Shown here piece by piece: positions 48,601 to 60,600 of a DNA stretch of 64,000 nucleotides; the stretch's first letter is position 1, and the number at the start of each line of letters is the position of its first letter. The position numbers were made by a program, and so were the translations under genes. The notes beneath the pieces were generated by a model. It was given only the letters and a program-made list of their open reading frames with translations, was not told the DNA's origin and made no database searches. The DNA comes from Ifrita kowaldi (taxonomy: Eukaryota > Chordata > Aves > Passeriformes > Cinclosomatidae): NCBI GenBank assembly GCA_013398055.1, contig VZRS01004405.1:1-64000 (forward strand), written 5' to 3'.

Positions 48601-50429
48601 GGTGCGTTGCTGTGGCTGAAACCCCAAGAGGCACAGCCCCAGCTCAGGCAGTGCCTCCCACCCTGGGGGGGCAGGGACGGCTGCCATGCCCAGAAACCAC
48701 CCCGCTCCCTCGGCAGATGGGCTCCCTCTTCCAAGAGGACCTACCAGTGGTGCTTCAAGCTGTGACCCGGAGTTCACCTCACGTGGTACTGGAGGAAGAC
48801 AAAGCAATTCTGAAGCTTTTCCTTACCGCCCAGATCGGAGCGGGATCATCCCTGTTCCAGAGCTTCCTGAGTGTGAACGTGGTGAGTGTGGAAGCACGCC
48901 GAGCTTGGGAAGCGTGTGCTGCCAGTGTGTCCGTGCTGCCCACAGGCACTGCCCCTTGCTCTGAGCCCTGGTCCCACTGCAGGGGCTGATCCTGCCTTTT
49001 TCCATCACGGTGCTCCCAGTCTCCAGCAGCGTTTGCCCACGGGGCATTGCGAAGGGTGCAGGGAGCACATTGCAGGAGGCAGCCCATGGATGGGCTCATC
49101 ACACCCCACTCTTCAAAGCCGAAGTGGGGTTGTTTCCTCACTGATCCTGCCCTCTGTTCCCCCTCACAGGATGTGACTGCCAGGCTCCACCTCAGCGTCG
49201 CCGACACGAGGATGATCATCTCTGTAGCCGCCATAGAGTAATGAGCCCAGCTGCGGGAGCCCGAAGGGGACACGCCCCAGTCAAAGCAGGGAAAGGACAG
49301 GCAAAGTGGGCTGGGGAGGTTTTTAGCTTTTAGAGTTTGGGCATTGCAGAGGTACCTTCTTCCCCAGGGAGACAGTGAAATTCCAGAAACACGGCTAGGG
49401 AGAAAAGTGGGAACTGCAGCTTCCACATTCCCACAAAGGCCTTGAGCCCAGACGGGGAGTTTGGGGAAACAGAGGAACTGCTAATTACAGCTCAGCACCA
49501 GCAGCTCCTCTGCTGCTCTTTGTTTTCCAGGGATATCGAGCTCAGCCTGGCCGCCTCTGACGTGGGTCCTGTGCTGGTAGGTACCACCAGCTATGGCCAC
49601 TCCTGGTACCATCCTCTAAGAGCCTGGTCCCCCTCAGCTGCCCCAGCCATCCTGGGCAGTGGGAAATATGGAAATACTGACTTTGGGTGCTCGCTGCACC
49701 CGGTGGAGGGGACAGTTGGGTCCTTGTGGGATGGGAAGAAGTGTAGTGAGCATCAGGACCCTCTCACGGATCTCTACCCCTCTCCTTGTGCTTTAGCCCC
49801 ACACCATGAGCTGACCCTGACTTTCCCCCACAGGCTGCCTTGCTGGAGGAGTTGTTCCTGCCCACAGTCCGTGAGGAGGTGCCAGCCCAGATAAACGGTG
49901 AGGAGATGGGAGCTCTGCAGGTGCTGCCATGTGGGATGCTCAACGTGGACCCAGGCAGCACCCAGCTGGCAACTTCCCCTCTTTTTCTCAGTGGTCCTGA
50001 GACAAGGTGTTTTCCTGCCCCACATCGCCAGTTTCACTTACACCGATGTGAACATCACAATTCACAAGGTAAGAAATAAGACATTTGAATTGCTCCCTGC
50101 TGTGTTTGATTTAAAGGAAGCCTGGGAGCAATGCTAACCTCCCAGCTTCGGAATGAATCAGAGCCTGATCATCCAGCCCTGGTAACCTGCAGAACCAAGA
50201 TCTGTTGCCTTAAATAGGCCCAGCCCCTCTTCAGCCCCATGGACACAGGCAGTGGTTGTGTCCAAAGGGCTGGGGGCTGGTGAAGCCCTGTGTGGGCTGA
50301 TGGAGCCACACAGGCACCATGCTCAGTCCTCCTTCCTTCCTTCCTTCCTTCCTTGCTCAGGACTATGTCTTGATCCCCTGCAACCTCCAGCTAGAGGCGA
50401 AGACTGGAGAGGCGAGCACCCGGGAGTGA
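45643..50429 (+). CDS. TENP: TENP, BPI-fold egg-white protein (ovoglobulin G2 type)
   Basis: Fifteen coding exons: 45643-45751, 45993-46086, 46375-46479, 46622-46759, 47200-47245, 47485-47545, 47798-47889, 48010-48186, 48560-48601, 48717-48881, 49170-49237, 49531-49576, 49834-49897, 49992-50068, 50361-50429; 1353 nt, 450 aa, in frame. The product has a signal peptide (MAMLRTLSILLSLLVPAHTT) followed by TENP hallmarks: PDCGGILTP, RYLAEVSKPHAESVLR, RNQITSVKV, ICLEVSKLLLFPNERLMSL, LPLAAPMYS, VSPVPFSMPE, FTYTDVNITIHKDYVLIPC. Both disulfide cysteines are present (SDCKP and ICLEV). TENP is secreted into avian egg white, where antibacterial activity has been reported, and was first described in neural precursors. 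Exon 46375 has an alternative acceptor three bases upstream (CAGCAG). Long CT-rich tracts precede the first and last coding exons. Transcription is opposite to every other BPIF gene here. Confidence 0.95.
50330..50355. repeat. (CCTT)n microsatellite
   Basis: Six tandem cctt units form most of the polypyrimidine tract before the last TENP exon, so length variation could affect its splicing. Confidence 0.9.
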
Positions 50430-50660
50430 AGTCCAGTGTCTGGGGTAAAACAGTGGCAAAATCATTCTGCTGACTCTCACATCACGCTCTGTGGTCTGTC
50501 ACTGCTTGAAATGTTGAAAATCTTCTTTGTTGCCTTACTTAAACATCGTGGGTTTATATTCTGGATGATAACGGTGTTGCACTAGCACCTTTCTCCTCCA
50601 GCCCTGCTCCTGGTAGTTTTGTTGCACAGAGGATGGATTGTAACAACGTTCCACGCTTTA

Positions 50661-50666
50661 ATTAAA
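50661..50666 (+). terminator. Polyadenylation signal of TENP (ATTAAA)
   Basis: The common variant hexamer ATTAAA lies about 230 bases after the stop codon and is followed by a T-rich stretch. Confidence 0.55.
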
Positions 50667-50669
50667 CAC

Positions 50670-53600
50670 TTCTCTTTAATTCTGCATTTGCTGGTGTGAC
50701 TATTGACATTTTTCCCCCCTCAACAATTTGTATCTAGAAAGAGATGAATTTTGTCCATCATGTCCAGACCCTACATTTAATCAATTCCAGTCATTTACAA
50801 GGATGCAAAACAGACTCGTGCCTCTGCAGAACAACACAGCCCCTCCAACGAGAGATCTTTCATCTGCTTTTCCTCCATGTCTCGTGTTACTATGGGAACA
50901 TTACAGCTGGTGGGTTTCCTGGGTCAGAAAGAAGAGGAGGGGGAGGAAATCAGTCTGCAGAATGGTTTCTAATTTTAGACCTGAAGGCAGTTATATTTTC
51001 AACACTTTGCTTCTGAGAAAGCTCATCACAGAGAAAATGCTGAATGAGAGGTGACTGCAGGCGTCAGACTGCACCGGCGCCGCGGTCATTGGCATTGGGA
51101 TGCTCTTTCCTACTGCCCAAACACATCTCCCAGTTGTTCAGGAATGTAAAGAGGGGAATAAATACCCACCACAGACACAGGCATCCAAAAGGGAAGGGTG
51201 GGTGTTAACAGAGCTCCAAAAGCTGCCCCACTCACTCAATCACTGGGTGCTGCTGGCATCTACCCCAGCCAGGGTGAACACGGGGCTTTGCTGATGCCCA
51301 GGAGGAGCATCCTCATCCCTGATCATGCAGCTCTCCCATGGTGATGCTTCACGTTTAACACCCCAGCCATGAAACCTTATTAATTACATCCACATCTGCT
51401 TTCACTTGCTACAACTACACCCATCATTTCTGGCCTCTGAAGCTTCTGAAAAACACTTCAAAACCTTGTATTTCAAAGGCTCAGAAATAGGAAAGCAAAC
51501 AAAACAAGCCAGGTTGATTTACTGCAAGGAGTAAAGAACCCTGGGGGTTTATATGCCCAGAGTGGGGACCTGACTAATGATATTAATGCCCGAGGTTGGC
51601 CGTAGCAGGAACAGCTACGAATAAAAGTTTCCTGGTAGAGCTGCAACCATTATTCTTTGACTAATATATGTTAAACCAGTTTCACGAAAGGAATAAGCTA
51701 CAGTAGTAAAAAGATGCATTTCTTTGGCAGGGAATATTCTGGCTCCCAGCTTCACTGCATGATTCTGCCTCTCCACTGCAGGGCTGGAGTCTCAGGAGCT
51801 GCACCCTCAACTGCCAGCCCCATCTGGGAATAGCCACAGGCTTAGAGCAGAGCTGGCTCATGCTGGAGAATGAGGGTCTCCTGCTTCTCCCTCCAGTCAC
51901 CCCATTTACTGAGACCCTCAGCACAGCCAGGGAAAAGGAATGCTGAAAAAAGTGTTTGCATTAGCCCCTTTGGCATACACAAAACCCAGCACTTCCCTGA
52001 GCAGTCCTGCGGGAAGAGCTGTCTGGTGACACCCAGCTGCCCTCACCACTGGCACATGGAGCAGAATGCACCAGCCAGGTGGTTCAAACCCTGGAGCAGG
52101 GGGAAAAAGCCCCTTCTCCAGCCCCAACAAAAGAGCAGAGGGATGAAGCTTTTGCCAGGGCATTGCTGGAGCAAGAGCCAGAGAGCTCCGAGTCCCATGT
52201 GCAGCCAGCAGCGCAGCCAGGCCCTGGCGAGCCCTCCTGCTGCTCACCCAGCTCAAGATTTTCCAGCCTGTCAGGGTACCAGTGTTAAAGAAACTTTCCT
52301 GAACAGGATTGTCCCAGCTCTTATGGGGTCTGGATTGCAGTTTCCTGCTCTGGATATGCTCCTGAAGCCACTAGAAATTTAGATGTACATGTTGGAGAAG
52401 TGTTGAGTAACACTGAGAAGATGCTGCCCTTTCCTTTGGAAAAGGCTCCTCTGCTGCTTTCCCCTCAGTCCCATGTGATGAGCAGCATGATGGAGGCCAG
52501 CTTCCAAGAGGAAAAGCCTTTTCCAGGGGCACAGGATGGCTTTTCCACTCTTCTGTGACCCTGGGCTCACAGCTGTGCCAGCACTCCATGCAGCAGCAAG
52601 CTCTCATCGCATGCTCTCGTCACAGTTTTCTTTCTCAAGACAAGCAGAGGCCTGGGACACTGCCAGATCACAGAGCCCTCTATAATGTGCCAGAGAAATG
52701 AATGCCTCCCAGCAGAGTAGAATACACACAGAAGTGATGGCCAAACGGGAATGAAAAGAGGGCCTAAACTTTACTTACTGTCCAGAAGGTGTTTGCTCAG
52801 GAGCCAGAACAAAACCTTGTATCAACACAGCCTGTTCTGCCAACCTGTGGGCAAAAAGGATGGATGGAGACACCAAGTCCCAGCAGTGCAGGAGCCCTGA
52901 AGTGGCACAAAGCAGCTGCCAGCACAGGTTGCTGGGGCCACTCCTCCTGTCCTCCAGGTAAGGGGGTCACACAGACTCCCAGACCCTGCTCTGCCAGCTC
53001 CATGGGCATGCTGGTGTCAGGGAACAGGAGCAGTGGGATCTGAACTCCCTGCTCCTGGCTCCTGAGCAGGTTCCAATGCTCCACAGCGTTCACTCTTGCT
53101 GGCACCTCACCCCACAGGCGTTCACCTGGCAATGGGGCTGCACCCAGCCCGGTGCTTCACTGCAGCACCCTGTCACCACACAGGAGCATCACTCCTGCCC
53201 AGGGACAGGGCAAGGCCCATGCCACCAGCAGCTGAACAGTCTCTGGGAACACAGTCCCACAGGCAGCATCAGCCTGCACCACGCTGGGAACCAAAGGAGC
53301 TGTTTATACTCACCAGGACACCCATCTTCAACGTTACCGTGGACTTCAACCAACCCAAACCCTTCTGCTGGACACCAGGCAGGTCAGTCCATGTGGTGAC
53401 GGTGTGTGACACCAGGTTTGTGTTTGGCACAGCTCAGGTGAGCTCTGGCCAGTTGACAAAAAGAGGGACCCCCAATGGGTCCAGCACCTTCTCTGCTGTG
53501 TTCAGCGATTCCTCTGCAGCATCTCACAGCGATGCTGGGAGCTCATGCAGCAGCCACGGGTTTGGGCCCCGCAGATGCTGAACTATTCCTGCCTTCAGGC

Positions 53601-54218
53601 AGAAATGCAGAGTGGAATATTGCCCCATCCCTCACCTGGTCGGTGCCAGACCGCCACAACCTCTGGGGACACAAGGAGTAAAAAACCCACTCATAGTAAC
53701 GTCCAGTGCTGGGAAAAACAGATATTGGAGAGGCCATTTAAAACCTGAGATTCATAATTTTTTAACCCAGAATAATGCAGGTTTTTTAAAATCCAAAATG
53801 CTGGGATTCTTGTCACTGTGACACACAGAGAGCAACAGGCAGTGACATCAGCCTAAGCAGGCATGGCTCTGGCAGGCAGAGGGGTGTTCTCCAGGGCTAT
53901 CAGACCTCTCAGTCCTCTGGTAAGGAAGTTTTCCCTCCAGATTCTATTACGAAATGCTTAATGACCTTTGGAAATTCGATTTAATTTTGATTTCTGCTTG
54001 TGGATTAGCATTTGGTCAGCAGGTTATCAGGCCAGGAGGAGCCACTGAAAATACAATTTTTTTCTCAGGAAGTTCAAGTGGGAAGAGTTTTCAAACCCAA
54101 ACCTAAAATATTGATTGTCACAAAGGAACAAGATCCCAGAGTGGAGGCAGGACAGAAGCTCTCCCTGAGAAGCATCAGAAACCAGAAGCTCATTCCAAGC
54201 ACTAAAAAAGTAGGAACG
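50670..54218. other. Intergenic stretch between convergent genes, nothing recognised
   Basis: TENP and the next gene end facing each other here. No exon, repeat family or RNA gene could be supported; open frames lack motifs and splice context. Confidence 0.55.
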
Positions 54219-54224
54219 TTTATT
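54219..54224 (-). terminator. Polyadenylation signal of the 54.7-63.9 kb gene
   Basis: A minus-strand AATAAA lies about 440 bases beyond the stop codon at 54663. Confidence 0.6.
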
Positions 54225-54662
54225 AAAAGAGTTACATGACAAATGTATTCTGAGCTCCGGCTCAGCACCTCACACCCTCCTGGACAAGGATGGGGAGATT
54301 CACTTCAGAAGCCACATGCAACAAATTCACTTTTTCATTCCATCAGGAGGAGTTTTACCTCAGAACAAATTTCCCAATTCCACTGCAGCACCACATGCAA
54401 CTGCTGTAACTGTGACCCCAAAATCACACCAGCTTCTCTAAATAAATATTTGTACACAGAGCTGCCAGTCAGGTTTGGCTTACGCAAGTGTCAAACCATA
54501 CTCACACGAGCCAATTCATTTTAAAGTGTCTTAAATATTATCAAGAATCTTGAATCAAGTTTAGGGGAAAAAAGCAGATAATGCTGGTCCTGGCATTCCA
54601 TCCTCGCTGCTCTCTTCCTCTCTCTGCCCCCACAGCCCTCTCAGTGCCTCAGGCTCCACAGC

Positions 54663-57600
54663 TCACACCAGAAACACCATCAGGCCCTGAAGGAGAGCAG
54701 GAAGAAACACAAACAATTATCCCCCATTGAGGGATGCTGGTTCACAACACACAGCAAAGAGAGAACTCTCCTGCAAAAGTCCTCATGTCCAGTTTGTAAT
54801 AAGGAAGGCACAGAACCCTTTGGGAAGTGTTGGGGAATATCCCAGTTCCTCCAGGACACCTCCAGGGTGAACAGGGCTGGAACTTGGGGCAATTCAAGAT
54901 ACTTTGAATGGTGCCACTGGAGAGGGCTTGCCTGAATCCCCGAATCCACATCAGAGCTGCTGCCACTGAGTTCTCCAGAAAGAAAAGAGGGCCCAGACAG
55001 GGAACTGGGACCTACCCCAGGGCCTGAGCACTGCTCATGATGCACCTGGGTCCACACCATGTGTGGGCATCACATCCTCAGGCAGCATTCCCTGACCTGA
55101 GGGACGTCAGATAGAGCAGCCCTTTCGGTCTTTCAGGGATTAAAATCCACAGCTCTTGCACACACAGCCACCACTGGCAGGGTCCTGTAAACAGCCCTGG
55201 TGCCCCACAGGAGGGAACAGCCCACCCGAGCACTCACCGCTTTTATCTGAAAATCCACATTCACTAAGGGAATGCGCAGCACCTTTGGCAGCGGGATCCC
55301 GATGCTCAGGGCACCTGCAGGGGACAGACAGGTCCTTAGGTGCTGAGCCAGCTCACAGCCCCCAACAGAGCTGCTCCAGGGAGGACACAGGGAGCAGAGC
55401 TTCTTGGGGCCGTCACTGTGTGCTTGGCTTTCCTTAGGTTCTCCATCACTGACTGTTGCCAGGACTGGTGCTGGGGTGGGAGGGTGCAAATATAATTTTA
55501 ACTACATCCTCAAAATGGGGATTTCAGGGTTTTCATGGCTCCTGCACTCCCAGTACATCTTCCAAACACACGCACAAGACCCCCTCTCCCCTCCTTGCCC
55601 AGAACTCAAAGTGCTCCCAACATTACAGCCATCCTGGTCACCTTACCATTGATCACAGGCAGGAATGTTTCCACAAGCAAACTGCTGCAGTGGGGTGTCA
55701 GGACGGAGATCTGAATCAGAGGAGGAACAGCCACGTGAGCAGTGCTGCCTGGCCCATGACAGCAGCAAGCAGGACCCTTGGGACTGAACACCACTGCCCA
55801 CTGACACAGCAAAAGAACAAACAGTCCCTCTTCTCTTTAAAGTGAATGTACTTTTCTTCTTCAATTTGTATTCAGTCCTTCCCTTAGAAAAACTTCTGCC
55901 TTGTGATGCTCCTGCTGCAGCTCAATGTGAGCTTTTCCCAAGCAGAGGTGAATAAACGAACAGATTTCAGCTTTACATTTGCTTTATTAGAAATGGCAGA
56001 AGGGGAAAAAAAATTCCAGCAACAGAGGAATTGCTACAACCTACACCACAGAGCGGGTAACAGCTCTGACCATCGGCAGGGGTAATCCATCACAGCATCC
56101 CACAGCCACTGCCTGGCTCCCTCCCTCCCTCCCCAGGAGCCACAGGGCATCACTCTTGGCTGCTCTCCCTGCCCAGTAAAGCCCAGACTGGTGTTAGAGA
56201 CTTACATTACTGATGCCAACATCAGAAGACTCCAGGGAGAGGGAAGTGCTGCAGGGAAAGGAGAGCAAACTGCAGGTCAGACACAAGGCACCAGCCAGAG
56301 CTCACAGCCAGACCCCGGCCACCTCCAAGCCCATGGGCAGGGACCCCTGTGAGGCATCACCCACCAAGGGACACCTGCGTTGTAACACAAAAAACAGGGA
56401 CTGGCACACTTGCAAGAGAGAAAAGAAAACAGGAAAATGAAAGCTTAACCCAATTTTAATTTGCTTGTCAACGATGCAGCACTGCAGCAGGGCACACACA
56501 GCTCCTGGCTGCGCCTTCCCTCTCCCTGCCCCGATTATTCACTTTCAGGAAGGAGGCAGCTCCTGGCCAGCTGAGAGCAGAGCTTCTGGAACCCCGTGGC
56601 AGAGGCGCTGGAACTGGATGATCTTTAAGATCCCTTCCAACCCAAACCATTCTGTGATTCTATGTAAAAGCACCCGGTCTGGATTTAAGGACCTGGTGAG
56701 TTTGCTACAGCTCCTCATCTATCACTGCAATCACACGACTATCCATACCTAAAATGGATGCTTTATTTCCACGTTCAATTTCTCTTTTCTACTTCTATTG
56801 AATCTTGTTATACCCTTGTCTATTGAATTAAAAGCCTTTTGACGCATTTCTATTCCCTATATCGCTGCATACAAGCTATGCCAATTTTGCTTCTAAATCC
56901 AGCTCTTTGACAAGCTAAATGGCCCGAAATCCTCAAACCTCCCGCTACAAGGAATGCTCTCCAATCTTTAATCATACCTTGACTGGCATTAACGACAGCA
57001 CTTTCCTTTACTGCTTTATCATTCATGTCCAATATCAGGCATTTCGAACCACTGCCCAGGATCAAAGTCAAGTTGACAGTCTTACAATTATTCAGGTTAC
57101 CTCATTCCTCCTTGTTATAAAACTGACACTCTTTTCCCCCAGCCTCTTAAAACTTTCCAACTGCTGCAATCCTTCCTGAACTACCCCATCCACCTCATGC
57201 CATCAGTCAGGTATGAAATCCTCACGTTCAGGAGATGAAATGTCTGGTTTACAGACACAGAAAACATTTCAAGTCAGGGGCCCCAGAGCCAACGTTGCAG
57301 CACAGAGAATGCCCCCACCTGTGTGAGGGGACAGCTCACCTGCCCAGGCCCAGCTGCAGCACCAGCTTGCCCCCAACAATCGACACACGGACGTTCAGAG
57401 CAAGGTCCTGCAAGCAGAGAGGGAGAGGATCAGCACATGGAAGCATCTCCATCCCAGCCACCACTCGCCCAGCTGGCTGCACACTGCTCCCCTGGAGAGA
57501 ACTCCATCCACACTTACGGCCTTCAGCAGCAGGAAGTTGAGGGCGGATCCATCTAAGTGGTTACTGAACAGCTGAATCAGGACTGAAAGCTTGACGCTGG

Positions 57601-60600
57601 CTTTGTTTTCTTCCAAGAGGATGAGCGGGTTCCCTCTCAACATCAGTTTGATGCTCAGGGGACTGGTCCCACGGCAGGTGGAGCACTGTGGGAATTGGGG
57701 AAGCATGGAGGTGGCTGCTGGCACCCCACACACCGGCCAGGCAGGAGACTGGCAATTCTCAGGCAGACTCTCACAGCCCCGTAGCTCCACAGGGCCTCCC
57801 CAAGGTCACTCACACCTTGGAGAAGCCAAATTTACAGAGCAAATAGGTCCAGCAGCACAGATCAGCTCTCCATGCTGAGGTCATAAGGGCCTGCGGAAGG
57901 AAAGGTGGACACAGAGGGGCCTGTGGGTGCCAGAGGGTGCCCAAGAAATGGGAGATAGCAGACAAGGAAACGGGGGATATTTATCAGCTTTCTATGCCAA
58001 TGGCTACAAGTTGTAAGAGATGACTCCCCTGTTCAGGGAGCAGGAGAAGGTTGGAACAGCCAATGGCACACAGGAGACCAGGCACTGGGCAGGGGTTGTG
58101 CAAACCCCCAGCCCCTTCACCCACTCCCATCAGCTGGTCAGGCAGCAGGACAGGCTCAGGACATGCTGGTGCAAGAGGAGGGAAGCAGAAGACTGGGGAC
58201 CTTTAGCAGGGGCATGATGGCACATCCAGGTGTATCCTGGAGAAGTTGACACAAACCCTCGTGCCAGAACAAGTTCCTCACCCCAGCAGGAGCAATGGTC
58301 CACACGGCTTCACGCAGGCGGCTGGCACCGGAGAACTGTGGGGACAGAAGCACCAGCAGCCCCGATGAGCCCTCCAGCTGATTTCAACAGCCCCCATCCT
58401 ACCAGGGCCACCCCATTACACAGCTCCCTGAGCCTCCCACCCTCTCCATTGTTCCCCAGCTGTCTGGGTGGTTCCTGGTAGTTGTTAAGGTGATAGCACC
58501 CAGCCGTGGAAGGTGATGTCTCCCAGAGGCTTCCAACACCGGCCAGCGTGTGGACCCCTAACATTTCCCATTGGAAGTAGAGATCAGAGGCACAGGAGAT
58601 GCAAACACCCAGGGAACGGCACTGCAGGCACGCAGCGCCCTTTCTCAGTTGCGTTTTGCAGACTCCTTGAAACGGAGCAGAGCCTGCAGGAGTCCACGGC
58701 ACAAGCAGTGCCCAGCTGGTCTCAGCAGGTCCCTGGCAGTGTCCTTACAGACAAGAGCACATCTGGGCAGTGCAGGGGCTGTTACAGCTTTCTGAGAAGA
58801 GCAGGAAGGAGGCGGTGCTGGGGTCGAGCCTCGGCCGGCGAGCACACACGCACACACCCAGGGACACGCACGGACAGCCCTTCCTGGGCAGACCCGAGGC
58901 CAGGCTGATGCCTGTCCTTGTCATTTGCTCAGGCCCTGCTGCACTTACAGCGTCTGGCGTGCAGGGGAAGGTCTGTGGTGGCAGCTGGAGCAGGAGGGCC
59001 AGGACTGCATTGAGGAAGCTCTGGCGCATCACCAAGAGCAGCAGCCTGTCCATCAGAGGAGGCAAAGCGGAGGGGGATGAGTCGTGGGGGATGGTGCTGC
59101 CTCCCACCTGCTTCACCACACCCTGCAAAGAGAGGTGACACAGACATCAGTCCTCAAAGCCGTGGGGCATGTTCAGATCCTCACAGGAGTGCGGGGCCGG
59201 TGCCAGCTGAACAGCCCTCCCTCCTCTCCCCTGAGCTTCGGGAAAGCACCGACTCGGAGCACTTCACCCTGTGTCGTAGATAACAGGAGCTGATAAAGGT
59301 GAGCGTGCGTAGCCGAGGTGTTATTAGCTAAAAACACACTTTGTCCAAATCACAAATCACTGCTTCACTTCATCCTTGGGGTCGCACTCCAAGCACCGAG
59401 GGCTGACAGTGCTGCACCCGGTGATCCCAGACCTTCCCCCAGCCGGGCATCAGCCACCCTCCAGCTCCACAGAAACCCACACTGACATCGGCTGTTTGCT
59501 AAGGAGACCGATCCTGACCATCCGGGGGGCTTGGGGGCAAAGGCTCCTCCCGAGGAAGTCACTGCACCAAAGCCGGTGCAGCAGCGTGGGTTTCACAGGC
59601 TGCAGTGCTTGCTCTCAGCCCCTGCTCCTTAGTGCTCATGTCCCAGTTGCTTCTCTCCAGCTGCTCGCTTTTATTTAAGCTCTCCTGTCTGCAAGTGGTT
59701 TGCTTTTTACTGGGTTTTTTTTCCCCACGGTGAGACAGAAGTAAAAAATACATCCATTAACCTGGTTTAGCATTCACCCACCACAGAGACTGAACAGCAG
59801 AGGCAAAAAGCACCAAAACCAGGTCTGCAGGGCAAGGGGGAGGAGGGAAACTGCTCCTCCCACGAGAAGAACTGCTCATCCCAGCAGCTGCATCCAATAG
59901 ACACACAGCCTCGGGCAGACTCAGGGTAAATTGGCATACAGAGCAGAAGAAAAGCACACACAGTCGCTTAGTGGTGATTTGAATAAAGATCTAAGCACTT
60001 AGGAGCTTGCATTTCCAGGACAAGTCATTAGCCCAGCTCCTCGTGGGATTCTGCAGCTCCCACAGGATGAGGTGAGCACACTGAAAGGCAACACAAGCCA
60101 CGCTCCCGCGGTCCTGCTGCCCAGCATTAACTCACGTCTAAATCCAGCCCGAGGAACTTGCCAGAGGTGTAGGGGATGCTGGCCAGCTGGTAGTGGATCG
60201 TTCCTGCTGTGCCCACCGGGATCACCGCTGCACACAGGGAAAGAATCGCTACAGCACCAGGAAATCAGCAGCAACACAACCTCCCCTGACCCCAAAGGAA
60301 ATCAGCAGCCACACAACCTCCCCTGACCCCAAAGGAAATCAGCAGCCACACAACCTCCCCTGACCCCAAAGGAAATCAGCAGCCACACAACCTCCCCTGA
60401 CCCCAAAGGCCACCAACCCCCGCACCCACAAACAGGCCCCAGCACTGAGGGATGCTCGCTGCTACTCCACAAGGCCAGAACATCCCCAGATTCAGCTTGG
60501 TGGGATCTGCCTTTAGGATATAGCACAAAAAGAGCATCAAAGAAGAAAGATCCAAAGGTGATAAAAATGGAATAAGGAAGGCCAAGGTGGGAGCAGTTCA

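Noticed and set aside
53096..53581. 161-codon plus-strand ORF with a TPIFNVTVDF segment
   Set aside because: A loose resemblance to BPI strands, but flanking splice sites and phases do not fit and no neighbouring exons exist.
60260..60409. Regular direct repeats, considered as a CRISPR-like array
   Set aside because: Units are contiguous with no unique spacers, in a vertebrate intron; it is a minisatellite.
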